Shown here: positions 1 through 5,597 of the stretch, one piece after another
How the letters are laid out: every line of letters begins with the position of its first letter
Position numbering within the stretch: the stretch's first letter is position 1
Assembly: GCA_016206275.1 (NCBI GenBank)
Contig: JACQRY010000004.1
Span: 1-6,383, forward strand
Length of the DNA: 6,383 bases
Direction of reading: 5' to 3'
DNA from: Nitrososphaerota archaeon
GTDB lineage: Archaea; Thermoproteota; Nitrososphaeria; Nitrososphaerales; JACQRY01
The notes under the pieces: generated by a model
Seen by the model: the letters and a program-made list of their open reading frames with translations, nothing else
The model's database searches: none
What the model was told of the DNA's origin: nothing
Program-made: the position numbers and the translations under genes

Positions 1-567
1 CGCGAGCCCCGGCTGAACGAGAACATCTCCTTCCCGCGGCGGCAAACCGTTTACGAAGAAACCCTTCGATATGCTGTCTGGGTAAGCGTAACTACTTTTG
101 CGGATGGAGCTTGCCAAACTACCATATACGGGGAATCCGCTAGAAGCATATTCGATGGCGGAACGTAACAGAGATGACAGGCTTTTGCTGCCGAACCTGT
201 TCAAAGCCTCGCTCCAAGCGCTGACCAATCCTGGAACAGCTATGCTAAGAATACCGGTCAAAGGAATCTTCTTCAAACCCTTAGAAGCATAGAAATCTAT
301 GCTAGCCTTCTGAGGCGCAGGACCGCTTGCATTAAGAGCATGAATCTTACCTTCGTCAGCAGAATAGATCAAGGCAAATCCATCCCCCCCCAAGCTACAC
401 ATCTGAGGTCTAGCGACGCATAGAACTGATGAGACAGCTATTGCCGCATCAATAGCATTACCTCCTTCCATCAAGACCCGTAGACCTGCTTGAGAGGCCA
501 GCCAGTGGCCCGAAGAAACCATTCCGCTTCTAGCCATCACCATCGGCCTGTGAGCGTTAATGCGCAT
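1..567 (-). CDS. Gamma-glutamyltransferase-like Ntn hydrolase, N-terminal part (partial)
   Basis: The first 189 codons of a gene that continues past the left edge. The ATG at 567 is the first start after an in-frame stop at 595-597. The protein has the typical start of the gamma-glutamyltransferase family: a GMVSSGHWLAS segment (residues 15-25), EGGNAIDAA (34-42), a glycine-rich SLGGDGFALIY strand (58-68), AVPG (110-113) and GFPV (144-147). Family members are autocatalytically cleaved Ntn hydrolases that transfer or hydrolyse gamma-glutamyl or related acyl groups. The catalytic Thr of the small subunit lies beyond this window. No signal peptide is visible, so it is probably cytoplasmic, unlike secreted bacterial GGT. 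At residues 79-84 it reads NASGPA, where true GGTs carry an Arg-Glu pair that binds the substrate carboxylate. An acylase or amidohydrolase of the same fold is therefore as likely as a real GGT. Family confidence is high, substrate unknown. Confidence 0.88.
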   Translation of the reverse strand, partial: MRINAHRPMVMARSGMVSSGHWLASQAGLRVLMEGGNAIDAAIAVSSVLCVARPQMCSLGGDGFALIYSADEGKIHALNASGPAPQKASIDFYASKGLKKIPLTGILSIAVPGLVSAWSEALNRFGSKSLSSLLRSAIEYASSGFPVYGSLASSIRKSSYAYPDSISKGFFVNGLPPREGDVLVQPGLA

Positions 568-615
568 GATGGAGATCGAAGAGAAGACTGATGCTTAATG
601 AGTTTTCTCTTTGAA

Positions 616-628
616 GAGGTTATAGAGA
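616..628 (-). promoter_or_regulatory. TATA-like box of the GGT-like gene
   Basis: On the minus strand this reads TCTCTATAACCTC, an AT-rich box centred about 55 bases before the ATG at 567. With the usual archaeal spacing of about 25 bases from TATA box to transcription start, the transcript would begin near 596 and carry a leader of about 28 bases. No clear Shine-Dalgarno sequence precedes the ATG. The match to the archaeal TATA consensus is only moderate. Confidence 0.3.
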
Positions 629-773
629 GACATGCCTGTTGTTCTTCTGACTGTAACGGTTTAGGCTCAAACAAACAGTGAACTGATTTTCCTGCGCATA
701 TGAAATCCTTGGTAGAAGAGCATCATATTTGTGTTATCGTATAGCAAGGAGGAATGATTTATCGTAGGGAATG

Positions 774-787
774 GTAATCATAATTAC
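774..787. repeat. Short perfect inverted repeat, possible operator
   Basis: GTAAT-cata-ATTAC: 5-base arms with a 4-base centre. It lies between the two divergent promoters, about 75 bases before the plus-strand TATA-like box. Its size and AT-rich symmetry fit a winged-helix regulator site, but in AT-rich intergenic DNA a palindrome of this length can arise by chance. No regulator gene is in the window. Confidence 0.25.
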
Positions 788-859
788 TATTGATGAAGGC
801 CCTGCTCTTCCGACAAATCTTGTAAAGCATCGTCTGAATATACTTTTACTCTGACATTC

Positions 860-868
860 TTTTTAAAC
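860..868 (+). promoter_or_regulatory. TATA-like box upstream of the SpoIIM-DoxX pair
   Basis: TTTTTAAAC, the best TATA-like sequence on the plus strand in this intergenic region. With usual archaeal spacing, transcription would start near 890. That is about 20 bases before the ATG at 911 and about 120 bases before the TTG at 1010, so the box fits the short upstream ORF better than the annotated start of the membrane protein gene. Confidence 0.4.
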
Positions 869-910
869 TCCCCCTAGGTCAATCCTACACCGGAGCTTAT
901 TTCACCGCCA

Positions 911-982
911 ATGATCAACCTCCTTCCACAACATCAATCAATAGCAAAGGTTTTGTCAGAGGCGACGAATAACAACAGATAG
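911..982 (+). other. Short ORF in frame with the SpoIIM-like gene, ended by TAG
   Basis: ATG at 911 opens a 23-codon frame ending in TAG at 980-982. The same frame then stays open through 1846, so the amber codon is the only interruption between this ORF and the SpoIIM-like protein. The peptide is polar and could form a helix; it contains QHQSIAKVLSEA. It sits at a good distance from the TATA-like box at 860-868. It could be a leader peptide, a chance ORF, or the true N-terminus separated by a readthrough codon, a mutation or a sequencing error. The SpoIIM family does not need such an extension, and TAG is a common ordinary stop in this window, so a chance or leader ORF is the safer view. Confidence 0.25.
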
Positions 983-1009
983 CCGCAGTCAGGAGCAGAC
1001 ATCAAAGCT

Positions 1010-1846
1010 TTGGTTCTCACTGAACTTGCTTCAGCCTATGTTGTGGCAATAATCCTTTTGGCAGGATACATTATCCTGCTCAGAAAAATCAGTGACGATG
1101 TCTACGACGGGTTAGGAAGCAAAAGGGCAGTCTACTGGGCCGCAAAGATCTTCTTAACAGCCGTTATCATAGGGATCCTAGTAGTACTCGCCTTCATACC
1201 GTCTCCTCAAACACTAGCTGGTGGTATCGAACCCGTATTCAAGTCAATATTGGGCAGGGTTCAAGCTATGCAACAGCTAACCGGTTCTCTTGCAGCAGCC
1301 ATCTTTCTCCAGAACACTATGGTTGCAGTTCTTGCAGCCACCGTGCCCCTAGGCTTAGGGGCCTTAGACGCATATCTTAGAAAAAACAGTGTCTATTCAA
1401 CCGTAACAAGAGTCCTTGCAGCACCCATCGAACTGGCTTACCGCCTGACCTCAAGAACAGCCAAGACCATGACTCCAGATCAACGACTCACCTCTCTAGC
1501 GGTACTCGCGTATCCACTCATAATCATGTTTGCAAACGGAGTGATTATCGGAATAGTATTCGTTTTGGGAAGTATAGCTGGTGGACCTCTTCAACTTCTC
1601 CTCCTCATTCTTCCCCACGGAGTCATCGAGCTACCTACAGTCATCTTCTCCGCCGGTTTAGGTTACATGTACGCAATGATGTGGATGCGCCGCAAAGACG
1701 ATGCAGTTGATTTCCATAAGTACGCTGCACGCCTCCTCAAGAGCAGAGGCCTTTGGCTCACCGTTGGATTCATCATCGCAGAGCTCAGCGTCGCAGCCTA
1801 CATAGAGGGAGAAGTAACCATTCAACTAGCTTCACAAGGGCGTTGA
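1010..1846 (+). CDS. SpoIIM/DUF95-family integral membrane protein
   Basis: A 278-residue hydrophobic protein with about six membrane segments (roughly residues 6-25, 46-63, 95-118, 163-188, 192-219 and 249-265). Two stretches fit the stage II sporulation protein M (DUF95) family: the FLQNTMVAVLA segment near 99-109 and LPHGVIELPTVIFSAG (201-216), the family's most characteristic motif. In Bacillus, SpoIIM works with SpoIID and SpoIIP in septal wall remodelling. Archaea have no such wall, and the archaeal role is unknown. The first usable codon after an in-frame TAG (980-982) is TTG at 1010. An AGGAG at 991-995 lies a rather long 14 bases before it. The stop overlaps the proposed start of the DoxX-like gene, so the two are probably co-translated. 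Family is fairly sure, function open. Confidence 0.75.
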   Translation: MVLTELASAYVVAIILLAGYIILLRKISDDVYDGLGSKRAVYWAAKIFLTAVIIGILVVLAFIPSPQTLAGGIEPVFKSILGRVQAMQQLTGSLAAAIFLQNTMVAVLAATVPLGLGALDAYLRKNSVYSTVTRVLAAPIELAYRLTSRTAKTMTPDQRLTSLAVLAYPLIIMFANGVIIGIVFVLGSIAGGPLQLLLLILPHGVIELPTVIFSAGLGYMYAMMWMRRKDDAVDFHKYAARLLKSRGLWLTVGFIIAELSVAAYIEGEVTIQLASQGR

Positions 1847-2328
1847 CTCTGAAGTCGAGCCGGATACGACTGATGTGGCAGCTCATGCTCCGAATAATCG
1901 TGGGAGGGTACTGGCTCTTCTTTTCAAGCCAACGATGGTTCGACAGGTCAGGAGTACAAGTTCTTGTCAACACGGCAGCCCAAGGCAATTACGTACCTTT
2001 CTACGGAGACGTTCTGCGGATTTTTGTTTCTCCGAACTTGGAGGCAACAGCCATAGCAATAACAGTTCTAGAGACCACCGTGGGCCTAATGATTATTCTC
2101 GGCGTCTTCATCAAGATCGCTGGGCTTATAGGAGCGTTTGTCAACCTGAATCTGACTCTAACGTTCAGCTTCTGTCAATGTCCTTGGGCTGAAGCTGACT
2201 TCCCACTGGTCTTCTGGTTCTACTTTGCTCCTATGCTTCTAAATCTACAGATCGTCTTGGATAAATCTGCTAACGTAATTGGCATCCAGAGACTCTTCGC
2301 CAAGTTTTTAGAACCCAAGAGCCTTTAG
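1843..2328 (+). CDS. DoxX-family membrane protein
   Basis: A 161-residue, four-helix membrane protein with DoxX/DoxD-type layout. A first helix near residues 14-30 (LRIIVGGYWLFFSS) is followed by the amphipathic QRWFD segment and a soluble stretch with VNTAAQGNYVPFYGD (42-56). Helices follow near 68-90, 92-110 and 121-139. The family includes the thiosulfate:quinone oxidoreductase subunits DoxD and DoxA and many uncharacterised redox-linked membrane proteins; the substrate here is unknown. A CQC pair at 111-113 is noticeable. I chose TTG at 1843 because it overlaps the upstream TGA (TTGA), which suggests translational coupling. ATG at 1873 is a good alternative that would leave the first helix intact. 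The frame is open further upstream, but that part is arginine-rich and lies inside the SpoIIM-like gene. The gene ends tail-to-tail with the PAC2 gene, overlapping by 4 bases. Confidence 0.75.
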   Translation: MTLKSSRIRLMWQLMLRIIVGGYWLFFSSQRWFDRSGVQVLVNTAAQGNYVPFYGDVLRIFVSPNLEATAIAITVLETTVGLMIILGVFIKIAGLIGAFVNLNLTLTFSFCQCPWAEADFPLVFWFYFAPMLLNLQIVLDKSANVIGIQRLFAKFLEPKSL

Positions 2329-3146
2329 CTGATGTAACCCAAGTCTTTACCGGGTTGTCTACCAGCTCTCTCGCCGGTCCTCTTCATCTCCTCCAAGTTC
2401 TTGAGAATAGCTTCGCTCTCCTTTGCTCTTTGCTCCAGCGTCGTCAAATCCACTTTAATTCCAAGTATCTTGGAAAGAGACTCAAGAACAGCTTGAGCAG
2501 CCTTAGGATCAACCATGTATCCAGAGGTTTCTCCGAGGAGGCAGACGCCTTTCATATTCTTGATCTTCGCGATCCCGATCAGGAGACCATTCATCCCTGT
2601 TATCGCCCCTTCAGTCATTAAGTTCACACCCATGGAACTCAGCATCTGAGCCGTCTCTTTGTCTGTTGCAGTACCGAAGACCTTTGGATGCTCTACGAAG
2701 TTACCTGTTATGTAGGCTGCCAACGTGTAGACATTTTTGGCTCCTAGGCTGCTGGAAAGCTCCAGAACCCTGTCGGCAAACTCATATTCCGCTTCAGGAG
2801 TGACCGGCTGCGCATCACCGGTATAAAGAATGAGATCTGAACCCCCTTCAGGATTCTTCCAGTAGTGAAGCTCATGCTTCATAAGCTCGGTGGAGCCATC
2901 AGCTTTAGTCATCACTTGGGGAGGAAAACTGGAAGAGTAGATTACTGCGAAAAGCTCTGAGTTCAAACCTTTCGCCAAGTGCTCGATGCCCAGCTTGGCA
3001 ACATATCCACTCCCAGGAAGCCCAGATATGAGCACAGGGTCTTTCAGCTCCGGTTTGCTAAGAATCTTAATCTCCATGCCTATCGCCGTAGCATCATCTT
3101 CATCATAGAGCTTCAATATATCTTTGAATAACGACCTAGAAGACAC
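2325..3146 (-). CDS. PAC2-family protein (proteasome-assembly-chaperone-like)
   Basis: A 273-residue protein of the PAC2 family. It shows the N-terminal VLISGLPGSGYVAKL block (38-52), GTATDKE (158-164), the ITGMNGLLIG glycine motif (182-191) and GETSGYMVDPKAA (205-217), then a charged, probably coiled C-terminal helix (about 235-262). Archaeal members PbaA and PbaB are related to eukaryotic proteasome assembly chaperones, and PbaB-type proteins use a C-terminal HbYX tail. Here the end is LGYIS, which has a tyrosine but not a canonical HbYX tail, so direct proteasome binding is not shown. The frame opens with GTG at 3146, overlapping the protease gene by 11 bases. ATG at 3077, giving a protein starting MEIKILSKPEL, matches the usual family start and may be the real one. 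Neither has a strong ribosome binding site. It probably shares a transcript with the upstream AN1-protease gene. Confidence 0.85.
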   Translation of the reverse strand: MSSRSLFKDILKLYDEDDATAIGMEIKILSKPELKDPVLISGLPGSGYVAKLGIEHLAKGLNSELFAVIYSSSFPPQVMTKADGSTELMKHELHYWKNPEGGSDLILYTGDAQPVTPEAEYEFADRVLELSSSLGAKNVYTLAAYITGNFVEHPKVFGTATDKETAQMLSSMGVNLMTEGAITGMNGLLIGIAKIKNMKGVCLLGETSGYMVDPKAAQAVLESLSKILGIKVDLTTLEQRAKESEAILKNLEEMKRTGERAGRQPGKDLGYIS

Positions 3147-3921
3147 TCTGATAGACGAATATTAGTGAGATCAAACAGACCGCGAAGAGCAAGACCCACA
3201 CCCTCTTACTCCAAGCCAAAACCTTCTGACCATCAAGAATACCTAAAGGTATCAGATTGAACACCGCGATAAGAAGATTGATGTATGCACCCTGACGCAG
3301 AACCACACCGAACGGAGACACCAAGGAGCCTCCTAGCAGAATCACAGCCATAGCGAGATTGGTCACAGGTCCTGCCGCGGCAATCCTACCCATAACAGGA
3401 GTCTCAGCGAACCCGGAGATAACTACCGCTCCTGGAGCTATAAGCTTGAAAGGCGATACAACACTGATAAGAGTGATCATAGCACCCATAGGCTGAACTC
3501 TGAATTCAGCCCAAAGACCATGTCTCTGAGCAACAAACTTGTGGGCCAACTCGTGCATAATGAACGCCGCAAAGAAGACCGCTGATATGAAACCTAACAA
3601 CCATAGAGGTCCATTCCATCTAGTCAGCGAGAGACCTACCAATACGACCAAAATGCTTCCCACAGCAATATGTTTAAGCTCACGGGCTCCAAACCATAAG
3701 ATTCTCCTAGGCCTATATCCCCAGCTAGAGGCTCCGCCGTAGGAACCTGAACCACTCGTGGGCGTTTCAGCATAGGGTATCCCACTGGGCCTCTTCGCCA
3801 TCCAGAGATTTGCACAGTCATGGGCTTCAGGAAGCCTATGATCAGTGCATAGGCTCTTCCCGCAATACGCGCATTTGAAAGGCAGTGTTTCTTCGACACC
3901 GCAGAGATCGCATTTGCCCAA
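3136..3921 (-). CDS. AN1 zinc-finger M50 site-2 intramembrane metalloprotease
   Basis: A 261-residue fusion. Residues 4-36 form an AN1-type zinc finger with ligands C4, C7, C17, C20, C25, H28, H34 and C36. A Gly/Ser-rich linker (about 45-70) leads to a membrane protease domain. The HELAH active site is at 123-127 (H123, E124, H127), AGPVTNLA is at 183-190, and NLIPLGILDG at 222-231 supplies the third zinc ligand D230. All expected catalytic residues are present. Site-2 proteases cut membrane-embedded segments and often release regulators or remove membrane proteins; the AN1 finger probably recruits substrates or partners on the cytosolic side. The start is TTG at 3921, three codons before the first cysteine as is usual for such fingers. 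The ATG at 3929 is out of frame. A TATA-like box lies about 34 bases upstream, so the leader is very short. The PAC2 gene follows directly. Confidence 0.9.
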   Translation of the reverse strand: MGKCDLCGVEETLPFKCAYCGKSLCTDHRLPEAHDCANLWMAKRPSGIPYAETPTSGSGSYGGASSWGYRPRRILWFGARELKHIAVGSILVVLVGLSLTRWNGPLWLLGFISAVFFAAFIMHELAHKFVAQRHGLWAEFRVQPMGAMITLISVVSPFKLIAPGAVVISGFAETPVMGRIAAAGPVTNLAMAVILLGGSLVSPFGVVLRQGAYINLLIAVFNLIPLGILDGQKVLAWSKRVWVLLFAVCLISLIFVYQSVF

Positions 3922-3950
3922 GTTTCCATAAGCGGGGCGGAAGTAAGCTG

Positions 3951-3960
3951 TGTTTAAGTG
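3951..3960 (-). promoter_or_regulatory. TATA-like box of the AN1-protease gene
   Basis: On the minus strand it reads CACTTAAACA. With normal spacing, transcription would begin near 3930, giving an almost leaderless mRNA for the TTG at 3921. This suggests the protease and PAC2 genes have their own promoter and do not depend only on transcription from the Hsp20-like gene upstream. Confidence 0.4.
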
Positions 3961-4021
3961 TTATTCTCGTTCAGCTTTGCTGCGAAATGCGCGGAGTTTT
4001 GGCTTCTTCTAACATGACTGT

Positions 4022-4483
4022 CTAGGACTGCGTCTTACGCATCTTCACTTGTAAGACACCGTTAAGATAGGAGTAGTTGCCTACTTCGACTTTCACTGGG
4101 ATGTTCACGCTCTGTTTGAAGCCGCTCCCCCCCTCTATCTCCAAGACATCCTTAACGAAATTTACCTTGATCTTCTCTGAAGGCCCAGGAACCTCCGCGA
4201 CAAATGTCATTTCACTTCCCCCGTCCATGATCTCGTATTGCCAGCTTTTCTTAGGTATGATAGGGTTTAGCTCTTTCTTGACGGTTCTACGCATCTCAGT
4301 TAGCCAGTACGCTATCAGAACTACGGCAATCACTGCTAAGATTATGCCAAGAAGGCCGCGCTGCACGCGGACAAGGATAAACCCTAAGAGAGCTATCAAA
4401 GCGATTCCTCCGATTGTCACCGCAGTGGAGACCATCTCCTGATAGCTGTACGTCCGGGTCTTCCGCATCCTTCGTGCTCCCAT
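4022..4483 (-). CDS. Membrane-anchored Hsp20/alpha-crystallin-domain protein
   Basis: A 153-residue protein with a basic N-terminus (RR..RKTR, residues 4-10), two membrane helices (about 18-38 and 44-61), a basic loop, and a C-terminal domain (about 81-150) resembling the alpha-crystallin domain of small heat-shock proteins. Supporting marks are VAEVPG (95-100), VLEIEG (113-118) and the YLNGVLQV end (139-146), which matches the classic A-x-Y-x-N-GVL signature in spacing though not in its first residue. The C-terminal IxI oligomerisation motif is absent. Two helices put both ends on the same side, probably the cytosol. Soluble sHSPs bind unfolding proteins; this one would act at the membrane. 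The frame extends to an ATG at 4534, but a TATA-like box lies inside that extension and points to ATG 4483 as a nearly leaderless start. It is divergent from moaC. Domain call is fairly sure. Confidence 0.75.
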   Translation of the reverse strand: MGARRMRKTRTYSYQEMVSTAVTIGGIALIALLGFILVRVQRGLLGIILAVIAVVLIAYWLTEMRRTVKKELNPIIPKKSWQYEIMDGGSEMTFVAEVPGPSEKIKVNFVKDVLEIEGGSGFKQSVNIPVKVEVGNYSYLNGVLQVKMRKTQS

Positions 4484-4510
4484 GATCCTATATCTAATAG
4501 GGGATTTGAT

Positions 4511-4521
4511 GGTTAATAAAA
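4511..4521 (-). promoter_or_regulatory. TATA-like box of the Hsp20-like gene
   Basis: On the minus strand it reads TTTTATTAACC, close to the archaeal TATA consensus. The predicted transcription start is near 4490, about 7 bases before the ATG at 4483. This decides the start chosen for the gene, since a transcript from here would not include the upstream ATG at 4534. Confidence 0.5.
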
Positions 4522-4569
4522 CTTCAATCGGCATCGATGCTCAGTTGAGCCGAGCAGAAGAAGCAACAC

Positions 4570-4578
4570 GCATAAATG
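4570..4578 (+). promoter_or_regulatory. TATA-like box of the moaC-moaB operon
   Basis: GCATAAATG in the divergent gap between the Hsp20-like gene and moaC. Expected transcription start is near 4600, with a leader of about 28 bases before the ATG at 4628. The match to consensus is moderate. No structured leader such as a molybdenum-cofactor riboswitch is visible in this short gap. Confidence 0.35.
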
Positions 4579-4627
4579 GAGCATCAGAGAAACATTTGGT
4601 AACTCTACTGTACCCGGTGTTGATTGC

Positions 4628-5086
4628 ATGTCTATAAAGATGGTTAACATCCACCGTAAACCCGTCGTCTACCGGCAGGCTGTTGCTGCAGGTGAGATAA
4701 GGCTGAGGCCTCAAACCGTTGAAAGAATACGTAGAGGGAATGTAGAGAAAGGTGATCCAAAGCAGATCGCCATCATCGCCGGCATACAGGGTGCCAAGAT
4801 GACTCCAAGGCTCCTGCCATTATGTCATCCCTTAGGCTTGGAAAGCGTGGAAGTAGATGTCAAACTGAAGGATTCAGTAATAGAGGTGCAGGCCAAGGTT
4901 GTTGCCGAGGCGAAGACTGGTGTAGAGATGGAGGCTTTGACAGCTGTTTCAGCGGCGCTGCTCACAGTTTGGGACGTGGTAAAGATGTATGAGAAGACTC
5001 CTGACGGCCAGTATCCGCACACCCAGATCTCCAATATTCGGGTACTAAGGAAGGTTAAGCATGAGCCATCCTCACGAGAAGCATAG
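4628..5086 (+). CDS. moaC: MoaC, cyclic pyranopterin monophosphate synthase
   Basis: A 152-residue protein of normal family length. MoaC converts the MoaA product 3',8-cyclo-7,8-dihydro-GTP to cyclic pyranopterin monophosphate, an early step of molybdenum/tungsten cofactor synthesis in the cytoplasm. Residues matching the E. coli active site are all present: K57 in AGIQGAKMTP, H67 in PLCHPL, E100 and E102 in GVEMEALTAV, and D116 and K119 in TVWDVVK. The C-terminus (DGQYPHTQISNIRVLRKVKH) replaces the bacterial GGKSG ending and resembles archaeal MoaC versions. ATG at 4628 is used; ATG at 4640 (MVNIHRKPVV) would also match common family starts. Its last 26 bases overlap moaB, so the pair is an operon. 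No moaA, moaE or moeA lies in the window. Confidence 0.93.
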   Translation: MSIKMVNIHRKPVVYRQAVAAGEIRLRPQTVERIRRGNVEKGDPKQIAIIAGIQGAKMTPRLLPLCHPLGLESVEVDVKLKDSVIEVQAKVVAEAKTGVEMEALTAVSAALLTVWDVVKMYEKTPDGQYPHTQISNIRVLRKVKHEPSSREA

Positions 5087-5588
5087 AGCAGCAGCCTCGA
5101 AAGAGGCAAAAGTTTCCATCATCACCGTGAGCACCTCCAGATACCGGGAACAGGTCAGCAAAGGCTCTACGAAGGATGAGTCTGGGGAAAAGGCTCAGCA
5201 GATGGTTCAGAAAGCAGGCTACGCTGTCACATCCACAAAGATAGTTGACGACGATGTGGGCATGATACGGCTGGAGCTGATGAAGAGTCTCTATGAGGAG
5301 AAGGCCGATGTAGTGATCTTCACTGGCGGCACAGGGCTTTCCCCCAGAGACGTCACCATAGAGGCGATTAATCCCCTTTTTGACAAAGAGTTGGAAGGAT
5401 TTGGAGACGTTTTCAGGAAGGTAAGCCATGATCAAATCGGTTCACCAGCCTTCCTCTCCAGAGCTACAGCTGGAAGCATAACTGGCAAGATTGTATTCTG
5501 TCTCCCCGGGTCTCCGAAAGCAGTTGAAACGGCTCTTAACCTAATTCTGCCTGAACTTCCCCACGCGGTTTACGTGGCAAAAGGCTGA
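5061..5588 (+). CDS. moaB: MoaB/MogA-family molybdopterin adenylyltransferase
   Basis: A 175-residue MoaB/MogA-type protein. Archaeal MoaB activates molybdopterin by adenylylation before molybdate or tungstate is inserted. Motifs in order: ITVSTSRY (21-28), DESG (39-42), the TGGTG loop (88-92) with SPRD (94-97), FLSRATAG (131-138) and the LPGSPKAV loop (148-155). These build the pterin-binding site, and the TGGTG-SPRD region carries the conserved acidic residue. The first 15 residues are polar and histidine-rich and precede the fold. Its ATG at 5061 lies inside the end of moaC and is preceded by a purine-rich AAGGAAGG (5047-5054), a fair ribosome binding site. Together with moaC it forms a two-gene cofactor operon. 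It ends 9 bases from the stop of the convergent Cys-rich gene. MoaB and MogA cannot be separated by eye, but the VSTSRY form favours MoaB. Confidence 0.9.
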   Translation: MSHPHEKHRAAASKEAKVSIITVSTSRYREQVSKGSTKDESGEKAQQMVQKAGYAVTSTKIVDDDVGMIRLELMKSLYEEKADVVIFTGGTGLSPRDVTIEAINPLFDKELEGFGDVFRKVSHDQIGSPAFLSRATAGSITGKIVFCLPGSPKAVETALNLILPELPHAVYVAKG

Positions 5589-5597
5589 ACGCAGAAG

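Larger units (their letters stand above)
568..1009. other. Divergent intergenic region, no convincing long gene
   Basis: About 440 bases between the start of the GGT-like gene (minus) and the SpoIIM-like gene (plus). I see no tRNA, rRNA or ORF with recognisable protein content. It holds a TATA-like box for each side, the perfect AAGGAGG Shine-Dalgarno core at 746-752 followed after one base by a seven-codon ORF (754-777), a 14-base palindrome at 774-787, a 26-codon ORF starting with ATG at 771, and the 23-codon ORF at 911-982. On the minus strand a short open stretch around 790-855 has a coding-like look but no start codon. These pieces could be leader peptides, relics or chance. Confidence 0.6.

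Noticed and set aside
98..292. Plus-strand ORF over the GGT-like gene
   Set aside because: It is antisense to a clearly recognisable GGT-family sequence on the minus strand.
715..810. Seven-base inverted repeat GAAGAGC / GCTCTTC as an RNA hairpin
   Set aside because: The arms are 82 bases apart with no supporting pairing between them, which is within chance expectation.
786..855. Minus-strand open stretch with a coding-like look (VYSDDALQDLSEEQG)
   Set aside because: It has no start codon, is bounded by stops within about 30 codons, and matches no family I recognise.
1753..1842. Upstream extension of the DoxX-like frame to an ATG at 1753
   Set aside because: The extra residues are Arg/His/Ser-rich, unlike any DoxX N-terminus, and lie wholly within the SpoIIM-like gene in another frame.
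4484..4534. Longer Hsp20-like protein starting at ATG 4534
   Set aside because: A good TATA-like box at 4511-4521 lies inside this extension and predicts a transcript starting near 4490, so the ATG at 4483 is preferred. It is not fully excluded.
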